Positions 10,202 to 19,721 of a DNA stretch of 64,000 nt are shown in pieces. Within the stretch, counting starts at the first letter, position 1; every line of letters starts with the position of its first letter. The notes beneath the pieces are model-generated. The model saw nothing but the letters and a program-made list of their open reading frames with translations. It did no database searches and was not told where the DNA came from. The stretch is from Dryocosmus kuriphilus (lineage: Eukaryota; Arthropoda; Insecta; Hymenoptera; Cynipidae): positions 241,099,256 to 241,163,255 of the forward strand of contig CM076190.1 of assembly GCA_038277395.1 (NCBI GenBank), in the 5' to 3' direction. The translations under genes were made by a program, and so were the position numbers.

Positions 10202-10610
10202 TTATAATTTGCAAAAATCATCATTACAAAACATGGAAAAATCACAAAACTTTCTTGACTGAGGACTAGGAACGTTAATCACTTGATTAGATATGCTCAC
10301 TGAATGACTGAAACACCTTACTGCAAAACAAAGCAATGAATCCGAATCGAAACAAATGAAAGTGGGGCCGCGCCGCGGCTCATTAATAGTAAACAATATT
10401 ATTGTTATTATTATTTCAGACGGACAGGGTCACTCAAGACCAATAGCACTGAGGTTAACTAACGTAACCTATTGTACTTTGCCCTTAAAGCTGAGCCTCC
10501 ATAAGAAGGCCGGTTTCTTCCATATATGCGTATATCGCCGTATATGGAATATCTACGAAATCCTCTGGTTCGCAGAAGTGATTTCCGAAATACTTCATTC
10601 CGAGGCCTTT
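10202..10610. other. unassigned stretch, possible LINE remnant
   Basis: No clear gene. On the minus strand the text just below the LINE ORF1 remnant contains short frames with RNRPSYGGSALR-like wording, reminiscent of LINE endonuclease regions but too short and broken to call. GCCGCGCCGCGGC near 10367-10379 is a small GC palindrome. Confidence 0.25.
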
Positions 10611-11054
10611 TTAGCACATCACATTCACATAGTATGAGATGTGCTGTCTTTTCCCGGAAGCCTCAATTCTCGGGATAATGTCGCTAGGTTTTACCTCGGC
10701 GATCACCTTGTCGAGAGCCGTTTCTACGGCAATTGCTTGCTCCATATTAGGAGTACCGCCATCAGATCGTGACCGTTTTGGGGTCTCAGGTTTAGGATCC
10801 TCTTCGCGCTGCAGCTTAAGCTGCTGGTGTTGGTACCTCCTTCTAGCGGCGGTACTATATTTTCGTTTCTTGGGGCCTGCCATGGTCCCATCGTTATCAG
10901 TGAGTTTGGCTTCGTTAATGCGACTAATTAATGTCTCATTACCAGCTCTACCACTCGAGGTACTAGGAACCTCATCAGCCCCTTGTGGAGTTAAAGGTGA
11001 TTTATCGCCTTAGTTGGTCTTCATCTTCTCAAGAGGAGATGAAGTGTTCATGGC
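10611..11054 (-). pseudogene. non-LTR retrotransposon ORF1 N-terminal remnant
   Basis: On the minus strand a frame starting MNTSSPLEKMKTN meets TAA after 13 codons. It then continues in the same frame through SPLTPQGADEVPSTSSGR to MAGPKKRKYSTAARRRYQHQ (ATG at 10883, ACCATGG context) and PETPKRSRSDGGTP. The basic N-terminus with a KRSRSDGG segment is like ORF1 proteins of insect LINEs. The frame ends at 10611, where homology appears to continue in another frame. The clade is not resolved. Confidence 0.5.
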
Positions 11055-11450
11055 GAGTGTCATTGAAGTCACCCGTTCACCCCGCTTGTGAGGATAAGGC
11101 ACTTTTACACTGGGAGGTTTCCCGGTATCCCAGGGCACCGTAGGAGTCACCACTCTTTGGTAACATTCAGCCTTCGACACGGTATCTCACGCCTTGGCTT
11201 AGGGGCTGATACGGAAACCGAGTGCCACTCGATGTTCGCTGCTTATTCGAATTCACGCTGATACTTCCACCCTACTAACCATCAACTCATGCCCGTAAGG
11301 ATCGTCCACGTTGCGGCGTCTGGGTCACTGTTATCAGCGGGAGTTCTTAGGCCTCTTCACCGCAGCCAGGTCCGAACTCTCGCTCTCCTTAGGCAGGAGA
11401 ATTTGATTCCTCGTTATAAGGAGTAGATGAGTTCTCGCGTCCCATAGATG
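11055..11450 (-). other. GC-rich leader, probably 5' UTR of the LINE
   Basis: GC-rich sequence without an open gene, immediately upstream (minus strand) of the ORF1 remnant and sharply bounded by AT-rich DNA near 11450. Position and composition suggest the 5' UTR of the same LINE. Confidence 0.4.
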
Positions 11451-11949
11451 AGGTTTTAAACAATAATAGAGCACGCGTTGAGGGTTTAAAATCTTCTGCT
11501 GTCTCTGCTACGTTATATTAGAATGGTGCAATATGATATTATTTAGTGGATAGTATAACTACATAATTGAAAAATGATATTTTTACTTATAAATACGAGT
11601 ATTATGTGTTATTGTTAAATTAATATAAAAAATTGATACTCTTTATTACTGTGTTACTCATATAAACCCTACACATAGTGCTTTATTATAAAAATTAATA
11701 AGTAAAATGAAGAAATTGAAAAAAAATCGATTTCAGGCCGTAAAAGAAAGTTCTATAGGTACGATGTCCCTCCCTTTATAAAATTGAGGACAAACAATAA
11801 AATTGGAAGTAATATAAAATTTAATTTAATTTTTACTAGGCGCACCGTGCTCGGTCTTGATTCGTGACTGTGAGATTAAAAATCACCTGATTTCGCCTGC
11901 GACAAATATTTTCTGCTGACCTCTTTACACATATCTTTCGTCTTCATTT
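11451..11949. other. AT-rich sequence, nothing recognised
   Basis: No gene, tandem repeat or element end identified. It may include the 3' flank of the piggyBac relic that starts at about 11950 on the minus strand. Confidence 0.4.
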
Positions 11950-13449
11950 CAATTTTACGATCCTTGTTGCATATGTTCCACAATGTTACAGCGTTTGTGA
12001 TTGATGATTCGATAATCCGTGAACCAATTCTGTATGTCCATTTCTTTGAAGTGATACTTGGAGAAGCTTTTCACATCGAAAATCGTGCAAACCGACTCCT
12101 TTCATGAATATATTGTATACAAAAGAGGCAAAAGGAAACCCTAGTTCTATTCTCTTGTTAGCAGTTTGTGAACTCCTTTTCAGTGGCTTCAAGGAAGTAA
12201 CGCCAGCTGCTGTGAAAAGGGCGGAGACCTCTCTTGAGTCAATCGCACTAATGAAATTCATCCCACTGTTACGTTCATACCTGAGCTGATACGATCCTCG
12301 CGGTTCTTTTCTTGCAAAAGTATCTTTTTCTCTTTCTCTAACTTTATGGACAGTTTCCGTGGATCATAAGCCAAATTTTTTAAAGTGAATGACCAAATCT
12401 GGAGTTGTGAAATAGTTATCAAAATAAATATGATAGATAATTTTCTTCTTGAATGAATATTTAGAAGTCAATTTACCATTTGTAAGACAACTCTGGAGCC
12501 AATTGCCAAGAGCTCAGAGTTTGATCCCATATCGATCAGGTTTGGAAGGTACCGGGAAGGGAAAAGGTGGTGGACGCCAAGAGTAGGGTAGAGACACAAT
12601 GAAACACAGGGTGGATGGCTAAGGTTCACGAAATATATTTGTACTTACAATGGTTGAGTATTGATATTACGAGTTCGGCGAGGTCCGGGCTTTGCCCAAA
12701 TTGACATAGATCACCTTAATTAATACTGGCAGGAGCGTCGCGCCAATAGATCTCCAGAGGCGAGAGACGACTATACGAGACTTGCTCCGGAGGAGCTTGA
12801 ACCAATACTGACGAGACTAGCAACGACAAGGCTTCATCTGAGTGTGGGACACGACTGAGCTCTCGCGCGAGTGGCGAGAACCAGCAAGCGACTGACCGGT
12901 CGAGAAACGTCGTAGGTTTCCGGCCAGGCTCGACCCGTACCCATCACACGCCCGGTAACGTACGCGTTACATGTTGTATCATGATAGCAATAATATGCCT
13001 ATGAAAGTGTTAGGTTCTCCTACACATAATTCTAAGCCGTTTTATCGAATAGCCTCAATAATATAGCTTTTTATTTCTTGGGAAGAAAAGCTCAAATAAT
13101 TTCAGTTGAGACATTGCAGATACCTTTTCGTTGTACGCCATCACTCAATAATGACTGATCATCTAAATTTGCAGGCTAAACTTTTTCTCCAGCAATCCAA
13201 GATAAAGTATGATCAGGTTACAATTTTTTTTTGAATTTCTGTGTAACTAGGAAAAATAGATCGATATGATACATTTCGGAAAGGAATTCCCGACTCACCA
13301 TTCCCATCATCTGATGAAAAATCCCCATCCGAGTCAGAGTAATTTGGATCAGGTATTACAATACGCTCATCATCAGAATCAGATTCTTCATACTGAGACG
13401 ATTCAGAGTTATCACTTCTCGAAATTTTCGAGACTTTTCGTTTAGACAT
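11950..13449 (-). pseudogene. piggyBac-type transposase, broken and with its middle replaced
   Basis: The minus-strand ATG at 13447 opens MSKRKVSKISRSDNSESSQY and an acidic SDSDDERIV tract, a piggyBac-like N-terminus. Further down come EPNTFIGILLLS, an in-frame TGA and YNM, the conserved FIGI motif. After an inserted GC-rich block (12570-12971) it resumes with VPSKPDRYGIKL, YFDNYFTTPDLVIHFKKFGL, and near 12110 YNIFMKGVGLHD. In the family the last motif normally reads GVD, so an Asp thought to be catalytic appears as Gly. Several stops and frameshifts are present. The codons between YNM and VPSKP, roughly a third of the protein, are missing. Confidence 0.8.
12570..12971 (-). mobile_element. 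GC-rich insert, probably solo LTR or LTR fragment
   Basis: A sharply bounded GC-rich block splits the piggyBac relic. Read on the minus strand it begins TGTAACGCGTACGTTACCGG at 12971, as LTRs begin with TG, and ends near GGCGTCCA at about 12570. No target-site duplication was found, which fits loss of flanking transposase codons. It is distinct from the LTRs of the gypsy element at 15367. The left boundary is approximate. Confidence 0.4.
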
Positions 13450-13539
13450 TTTCCCAAACCATAAATCGATCGGATATTTTTCTCGTACAATGAACTTTTG
13501 GAGAAAATTACAAAGACTAAGAAGTTCTTAGAATTGTCC

Positions 13540-13677
13540 AAAGAATTTCTTGCAATCTTTAGAACCCTTTGGAATATCTAAATATATCTGGTAATCATTG
13601 GAAATTCTTGAATTCCTCTAAAATCCCTTCGACTATTATGAAATTATTTTAATTCCACGAAAATACTTTTTTTTCAG
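13540..13677 (+). other. 3' end of intron 1 of gene A with acceptor
   Basis: Matches the corresponding intron end of gene B (53590-53707), for example ATTCCACGAAAAT, then a T-run ending in CAG. The acceptor is TTTTTTTTCAG|AT with AG at 13676-13677. Conservation here shows that the transposon cluster at about 3300-13500 expanded an originally short intron. Confidence 0.7.
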
Positions 13678-14087
13678 ATTTAGCTATACTGCCACTGCCA
13701 ACGGGAGATCCACCACCGACCTTACATCTTGATGCTCGTTCTTATGAATTATGGCCACACCGATATGACAATTTACCAACAGGCTCTTTTATGGTAGCAG
13801 TAGAGGGGGAAGGAGAAGACAAGTACATCATTGGTGCAATTTTTCGGAATAACTTGTGTCCATTCGTACATTATAGAGGCCATCCCTTTGAAAGATTTAA
13901 GATACACGCCGAGAGCGGCAACCCTGTAGGAATTGCGAATGGGGACCCTCTGTCTCGCCGGTTCTTCCGCCAATATTCCGCGCCAGAAAATATTCATTAT
14001 GCTGAGAGTGCCTTAGGCAGATTGTATAACCACTTCTATCAAAATGCTCTTCCTAGAGAATGCGTTGTTGTCCCTTATCCACATTAA
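13678..14087 (+). CDS. secreted-protein gene A, exon 2 (unknown family)
   Basis: Begins right after the CAG acceptor and encodes 136 residues to TAA at 14085-14087. Recognisable blocks are LPLPTGDPPPTLHLDARSYE, then GSFMVAVEGEGEDKYIIGAI, PFERFKIHAESGNPVG, RRFFRQYSAPENIHYAESAL, and the end VVVPYPH. With exon 1 it gives a 155-residue protein with a signal peptide and few cysteines, so probably secreted. The paralogue at 53708-54118 shares most of it, including the terminal seven residues, which supports real coding. No domain is recognised. A venom, salivary or gall-related secretion is imaginable but unsupported. Whether exon 1 at 1571 is really spliced over 12 kb of transposons is the main doubt. 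Confidence 0.7.
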
Positions 14088-14331
14088 GGAACAAATTTGC
14101 CAGGTTTAGCCCAGGATTCCGTCAGATTTACTCACGATTACAATGAATTTGGCCCAGGATTGTCCAGATTTGACTCAGGTGTATTCCAGCTTCGTGCCAG
14201 GTTTGACCCAGTTTTAAGCAAGGCCTTAAAATATGATTGCGCCGACCTTGACCTATAATTGGTTCCGTTCTGATTTAATTCTTAAGATTTCATTCAAAAC
14301 CTCAGTACCAAGCCAACAACATTTTTTCATA

Positions 14332-14337
14332 AATAAA
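14332..14337 (+). terminator. poly(A) signal AATAAA of gene A
   Basis: AATAAA in TTCATAAATAAAGATTAC, about 245 bp after the stop. The 3' UTR between them carries loose repeats of CCAGGTTTGACCCAG. The equivalent region of gene B has TTCATAAATGC, where the hexamer is lost. Confidence 0.5.
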
Positions 14338-14479
14338 GATTACATATACTGAATCTGTTATTGATTTTGCATTCCTGTTCCAATTCCTACCTCCTAAATA
14401 AAATTATAATTATCATTATTATGTAAAAACAACAACATAACCTAAAATTTGAAAAAAGTCCTGGATCATCTTTTATATA

Positions 14480-15366
14480 TAATTTTTTAAATAGAAATAC
14501 CAATTTCAGTCAACAAATAACGCAAATTTGTGAATTGCAAAAGTTAATTGTAGTTTTTTATACTTTATCTTAAAAAATTATAAATTTCTACAGAGAAAAA
14601 AGAAAATCATGAATTTTTACAAAAAATAATGATTTGCGATTTGTAGATGCTAACTGCAGTTTTCTAAAGGTTATATTAGAAAATAAAAAATTTCTAGACA
14701 AAACTGTAGAAAAGTATGAATTCCCATAAAAATAACGGAAATTTGCAATTTGCAAAAGCTAATTGTAGTTTTTCATAATATCACCTAAAAAATTACAAAT
14801 TTCTAACAAAAATCAGGAAAATTTGCGATCTGTATAAATTAATTTTAGTTTTTCATATTATTATATAGAAAGCTACAAATTTAAAAATAAAGAAATCTGT
14901 GACTTGCAAAAACTAATTGTAGTTTATCATGGTATTTCGTATTTTCAAATAAAAATAACGAAAATTTGCGATTTGCTAAAGCCAGTTGTAATTTTTCATA
15001 ATATTTACTTATAATGTTATAAACTGAAAAAAATAATGAAGATTTGCAAAAGGTAGTTGTCGTAATTCATAGTAATTCCTAGAAAATTACAAATTTATAA
15101 AAAAAATAAAGAAAGTTTGCAATTTGCAAAAGCTAATTGTAGTTCCTCATCATATGTCCCAGAAAACTACAATTTTCTGAAAAGAAATAATGACAATCGT
15201 CGATTAGCGCAAGGTAATTAGTTTTGTATGATATTTCCTAGAAAATTACTTTTAAAAGAACTAAGATTTGCGACTTACAAGACCTACTTATAGTTTTTCA
15301 TCGGATGTCCCACAGAATTACAAATTTCTGAAAAGAAACAATGAAACTCGGCGATTTGCGAAAGTT
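14480..15366. repeat. AT-rich satellite, block 2 (left of gypsy insertion)
   Basis: About ten degenerate monomers of the same satellite as at 1-895 and 27657-52050 (GCGATTTGC, GCTAATTGTAG, TTTTCATAATAT, AAAATTACAAATTTCT). The last monomer is cut at GATTTGCGAAAGTT by the LTR element and resumes at 27657 with AGTTAATCATAGTTCGTCAT. Confidence 0.85.
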
Positions 15367-15483
15367 TGATATACGCCTTCAGCGCAAAAATTGCAACGAC
15401 TTTGCACACGCAATATCCCAAACAATTCTTTTGGCACTCCCGTTCTTTCCGGTCTTCCCACTCGCTAATTTTTCCCTCCTTCC

Positions 15484-16300
15484 AACTTAGAAAATTTTTC
15501 TCACCTGTCACTCTGGGGGACTTAGAAAAATTTTCACTCGTCAAATTTTTTTTTTTTTTTTTTTTTTTTGACTGAAAATTTTTTTTGCCCACCCGTCACA
15601 TTTTGTGGGGGTGAAAGATTCTCAATTTGTCACTTTTGAGACGTGGAAAAATTTTCCACTATTTAATTTTTTTTTCTCTTTTCGACTTAGAAAATTTTTC
15701 TCACCTGTCACTCTGGGGGACTTAGAAAAATTTTCACTCGTCAATTTTTTTTACTAAACGTTTTTTTTTTCACCCGTCACATTTTGTGGATGCGAAAGAT
15801 TCTCAATTTGTCACTTTTGAGACTTGGAAAAATTTTCCACTATTTAATTTTTTTTTTTTTTTTTCTCTTTTCGACTTAGAAAATTTTTCTCACCTGTCAC
15901 TCTGGGGGACTTAGAAAAATTTTCACTCGTCAATTTTTTTTACTAAAAGGTTTTTTTTCACCCGTCACATTTTGTTGATGCGAAAGATTCTCAATTTGTC
16001 ACTTTTGAGACTTGGAAAAATTTTCCACTACGTAATTTTTTTTTTCCTCCTTCCGACTTAGAAAATTTTTCTCACCTGTCACTCTGGGGGACTTAGAAAA
16101 ATTTTCACTCGTCAATTTCTTTTACTAAAAGTTTTTCGTTACCCATCACATTTTGTGGATGCGAAAGATTCTCAATTTGTCACTTTTGAGACTTGGAAAA
16201 ATTTTCCACTATTTAATTTTTTTTCTTTCCGACTTAGAAAAATTTTTTTCTCACCTGTCACTCTGGGGGACTTAGAAAAATTTTCACTCGTAAAAATCTT
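15484..16300. repeat. T-rich tandem units in U3 of the 5' LTR (five copies)
   Basis: Unit starts (ACTTAGAAAATTTTTCTCAC) lie at 15484, 15684, 15873, 16055 and 16231. Each unit holds TCACTCTGGGGGACTTAG and TCTCAATTTGTCACTTTTG blocks separated by T-runs. The 3' LTR has only four units (25185, 25380, 25564, 25740), so the number has changed since insertion. Confidence 0.85.
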
Positions 16301-16781
16301 TTTTTTTTTTTTTTCCTCCTTTCCCCTTTTCCCCCTACGATTACTATTAGTACTACTATTATTACCTTAGAATTATTATCATTACCAATATGATTATTAT
16401 CAGCCCAATTACGACTAATAGGTTTCGGTGTTTAATATAAGGTACCATTGTTATCGGATTACAAGTATCATTTCACTACCAATGATTATAGGCTTAAGTC
16501 ATCGTCATTGATATATTACCATGTCTTTATTTTCATTCGGGCTATAACCCCTGTTCCGATAATTATTATAACTATATTCTGCTAAGACACGAACTATCAG
16601 ACGTAATGCGCCACGATCGTAGTTACGACCATGTACAGCGGAGGAGCTCGAAGGCAAAGCAAGCGGCGAGTAAGTCAGGTTCACCACGAATGACGCGATT
16701 GGCCCGCTCTCGCCGAAAACTCGAGAGTGGGAATATCAGAGACGTGTCGATGCGCGAGTGGGAGGCATCCCGAGCCTCTTC

Positions 16782-16789
16782 TATAAATA
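16782..16789 (+). promoter_or_regulatory. TATA box of the 5' LTR
   Basis: TATAAATA in CTTCTATAAATACAGACCG, conserved at 26289-26296 in the other LTR. AATAAA follows about 150 bp downstream in the 3' LTR, a normal U3-R arrangement. The LINE inserted 25 bp beyond this box, about where transcription would start. Confidence 0.6.
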
Positions 16790-16814
16790 CAGACCGTTTT
16801 CCAATACTCGGGAC

Positions 16815-17531
16815 CCTGTCAATGATAAAATCCTCACTGTTCAATACGCCGACGATGTTGGCTTTCTTCAATCTGCCAGGGTTATTAAACAATGTTCCTC
16901 TCATTTAAATAGATTCAGCCCAGTTGCTCTCGATTGGTACTCCAGATGGAGATTTGAAATTAATAAAACTAAATCGGAAGCCGTCTTCTTTTCTCGACGC
17001 ATTCGCACTCCTCCCAAGCTCCTCGTCAACTCTCTTCCCATCGAATGGAGTAATTCCGCAAAATATCTCGGCGTCATTTTTGACAAGAGACTCACCTGGT
17101 CCAAACAAATAATAGCTACACGCAATAAAGCCCTTGGAGCTTTTATGGCGCTTAAACCATTCTTTAATAATCACACTGTATCTCGGGCCACCAAAGCTCG
17201 AGCCTTCAATGCTATAATTAGAAGCATTTGCACTTACGCGATTCCAATATGGGGCTCTGCATCCCCAAACCGCCTATTAAAGCTCCAGGGGACTTACATG
17301 CGCCTTCTTCGCTCATCATTGAACATCCCCTGGTACATACGCAACAAACAGATCCTTGCCGAACTCAAGCTACCTTCCATTACCGAAGCTGCCCAAACAT
17401 ACGCTTCAAACCTTCGACTTTCCGTGCAAAATCACCCAAACCCTAGCATCAACTCACTTGCAAATTACGTAAGTAAATCTTCTGACCGTTTTAGAAGGCC
17501 GTGCCTTCTTCTTGTTTCGTCAAACCCGTAA
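16815..17531 (+). pseudogene. Jockey-clade reverse transcriptase, C-terminal fragment
   Basis: The open frame from the insertion point to TAA at 17529 encodes LTVQYADDVGFLQ (catalytic YADD), FEINKTKSEAVFFSRRI, SNSAKYLGVIFDKRLTWSKQ and YAIPIWGSASPNRLLKLQ, then a thumb-like region ending LLLVSSNP. These are the palm motif C onward of Jockey-type RTs. The fingers, the first palm motifs, the endonuclease and ORF1 are missing, so it cannot be autonomous. An upstream in-frame ATG belongs to LTR sequence and is not its true start. Confidence 0.85.
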
Positions 17532-17739
17532 TCCTTTCTTCTCTTTCCGTGTTTCGCTTCTAGCGCGAGTGTCCCTGCAGTTCAACTGTCTTGGACCACC
17601 ATCCTCCGCCCGTCTCATCTTTGGTTCATAACCTCAAGGTTGGTAACCATTCGGGGAGGGGTTTTAGTCGGTAGGCGCACCTCGCGAATCCGACACTACC
17701 CTTCACTGGGCGTCTTTTGAAGATTCCCCCTCCTCGACC

Positions 17740-17789
<50 letters not shown>
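16815..17789 (+). mobile_element. Jockey-type LINE, 5'-truncated, inserted in the 5' LTR
   Basis: Absent from the 3' LTR, where sequence runs uninterrupted across the site. It is flanked by an 11 bp duplication, ATACTCGGGAC, at 16804-16814 and 17790-17800. It ends in a poly(A) tail of about 45 bases (17745-17789). The 5' end is truncated just upstream of the YADD box. The long pure poly(A) and intact frame mark it as younger than the LTR element itself. Confidence 0.9.
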
Positions 17790-17793
<4 letters not shown>

Positions 17794-17918
17794 TCGGGAC
17801 GAGTTTACGAAAGTCGACAGCAAGAGCGTCACCCGCTCCAACTCTTGCTGCCTACGCCTCTTGTACTCGCCGTCTGCCAACCGGACTGCTGCCTCTCTCC
17901 GCCCAGCGTGGAAGACGA

Positions 17919-17924
17919 AATAAA
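17919..17924 (+). terminator. poly(A) signal AATAAA in the 5' LTR
   Basis: AATAAA in GAAGACGAAATAAAGAACC, conserved in the 3' LTR at 26440-26445, about 150 bp after TATAAATA there. It would define the R region, leaving an unusually long U5 of about 1.2 kb or more. Confidence 0.5.
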
Positions 17925-18117
17925 GAACCAGCTTCAACGTTCGGAAGGACTCTATTTTTTTTTGGACCGCACGTCCAGAACCAATCACCAACTGTCCTTC
18001 TAAGGACAAACCGCTCTTGCGGACCCCCTCACTCTTTATCCATACATTCTTTTTCTTGTGTTCTTGTGTTGTGATATTGTTATTTCGTTTTTTTTCGTTG
18101 TTTACTGTAATTATTGA

Positions 18118-18540
18118 AAAACTGTGGAACGAGCCGTGAGGTAGCCCCAAGGTACCTCGCGGTCTGAGTGCAACGCACGTCACTCGGTGAATGACCCCCC
18201 CCCCCCCCCCCCCCAGGGACGCATTCCTGTGCTGACTCGTTGCCTCTAGGGATTTATCCCGAAAACTGTGGAACGAGCCGTGAGGTAGCCCCAAGGTACC
18301 TCGCGGTCTGAGTGCAACGCACGTCACTCGGTGAATGCCCCCCCCCCCCCCAGGGACGCATTCCTGTGCTGACTCGTCGCCTCTAGGGATTTATCCCAAA
18401 ACTGTGGAACGAGCCGTGAGGTAGCCCCAAGGTACCTCGCGGTCTGAGTGCAACGCACGTCACTCGGTGAATGCCCCCCCCCCCCCAGGGACGCATTCCT
18501 GTGCTGACTCGTGGCCTCGAGGGATTTATCCCAACAAACC
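18118..18540. repeat. three 135-145 bp units with long C runs in the 5' LTR
   Basis: AAACTGTGGAACGAGCCGTG begins at 18118, 18263 and 18398. Each unit contains AGGTACCTCGCGGTCTGAG, TCACTCGGTGAATG and a run of about 13-22 C, then CAGGGACGCATTCCTGTGC. The 3' LTR carries only one unit (from 26639), so the array expanded in the 5' LTR or contracted in the 3' LTR. Confidence 0.85.
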
Positions 18541-18575
18541 AGGACGTATAGACGCACCACGTGACGGACTGACGA

Positions 18576-19043
18576 ATGGGCTTGAACCCCCGACAGCGCC
18601 GGGCCCGGGCCCGCTACCTAGAGACGGAACGACTGCGGGCGATCGGCTATTTTACGGACACCGCAGCCACTCCAGTGCAACTGAAGACCAGGTCGAACCA
18701 GGGGGAGAAGAACAGGAGGGGAGCTAAGACGCACCGAGGAAGCAGACGGTCTCTTGCCAACCCCGACAAGGCCCTACGGCGACGCCTACCGACTCATCCG
18801 TACAACCTACGCCCCCGACTGGCCTGTCTCGACCACCAGGCCCTCCAAGAATACGAGGGTTTTGCCAGGGGGCACCTAGCTCGATACTTCGCGTCCGTTC
18901 CACCAGGGGGATTTCCCCCGCTGTTTGAGGTTCCCTACGAACCACCAGTGGAGGCGTTAACCTACGAGTCCGCCTCATGTTCAGGGAGTAGCTGTTCCAT
19001 CGACAGCTTGATGTCAATGGTGTGGTTCTCCAGGTGGAAGTAA
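18576..19043 (+). other. open frame inside LTR U5 (155 codons), function unknown
   Basis: ATG at 18576 opens a basic frame starting MGLNPRQRRARARYLETERL, including HPYNLRPRL and ending VWFSRWK. The same frame is present at 26816-27283. The two LTRs were identical at insertion, so the match alone does not show selection. It would lie in the transcript leader upstream of gag. It could be a leader peptide or a chance open frame in GC-rich sequence. Confidence 0.3.
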
Positions 19044-19414
19044 AGAGGGACTCGAGCACTAGAGAGGACCGTGACCAACGTACCAGCCGACGACGACACA
19101 GGTTCCCGTTTCTTCCGACATGCGACAGCTCGTTGCCTACCTGGCCGAAGACGCCGTTAACCCTTCCTCCACTCCTTTCCCCGTCTACACTCCCACTTAC
19201 CCGATCCCCGCCAGGGGACCGCCTCCCCCTCAGTAAAGCTCCACCCCATCCCTCCCTAGTTCCACCCCCCCCCCCAACCAAAACCTCGGCTCTTTTTAGG
19301 GCCACCAAATTATCGAACGAAGGCTTAACTCTCCGATCCCACGTGCTAAGGAATTTTCGGCCTATTAATGGAACTAACCCGACGCGCCCACAGCCTCAAG
19401 GCACTATATCATTT

Positions 19415-19432
19415 TGGCGGCCCAACGTGAGG
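19415..19432 (+). promoter_or_regulatory. tRNA primer binding site
   Basis: TGGCGGCCCAACGTGAGG begins three bases after the 5' LTR end. The leading TGG complements a tRNA 3' CCA. I could not decide which tRNA matches. Confidence 0.65.
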
Positions 19433-19721
19433 CCCATTCAGGACGATCGATATCGTCACTTACCGACGACCAAGGAAGTCTCTGACTCTCACCAACGACG
19501 GCAATGGTCGGACGCACACCTCCCCGAAGAAGAGTGTCTCCACGGAACGCACGATCATCACTCGCCAATCAACAGCCACTTCCGGAGGTGGAGAAAAAGA
19601 TCCGGTGGCGCTCAACAACCCTAATCGAAACGAAGCACAGGGAGAAACACCAACCGGTAACGAAGGAACCCCGATCGAATTTCCGATCCCCCAGCCATTA
19701 CTGACCACACTGCCAACAACC

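Larger units (their letters stand above)
15367..19411 (+). repeat. 5' LTR of the gypsy element (with nested LINE)
   Basis: Starts TGATATACGCCTTCAGC and ends CACTATATCA. In order it has five T-rich units of about 190 bp (15484-16300), an A/T-rich U3, TATAAATA at 16782, a Jockey LINE at 16815-17789, AATAAA at 17919, three C-run units (18118-18540), and a long GC-rich U5. It matches 25072-27656 once the insert and extra units are removed. Confidence 0.92.

Noticed and set aside
11055..11450. Possible structured RNA or rRNA-like sequence because of high GC
   Set aside because: No recognisable rRNA or tRNA core. Position upstream of a LINE ORF1 explains it better as a leader.
16758..16814. Start codon apparently belonging to the Jockey reverse transcriptase
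   Set aside because: The ATG lies in LTR sequence before the 11 bp target duplication. The LINE is 5'-truncated and has no start of its own here.
17626..18327. Long minus-strand frame across poly(A) and C-run units in the 5' LTR
   Set aside because: It runs through the LINE poly(A) tail and C-run repeats, giving homopolymer protein. Not a gene.
18724..19308. Minus-strand 194-codon frame in the LTR and its partner at 26964-27515
   Set aside because: Shadow of GC-rich LTR sequence opposite the leader frame. No recognisable motif.
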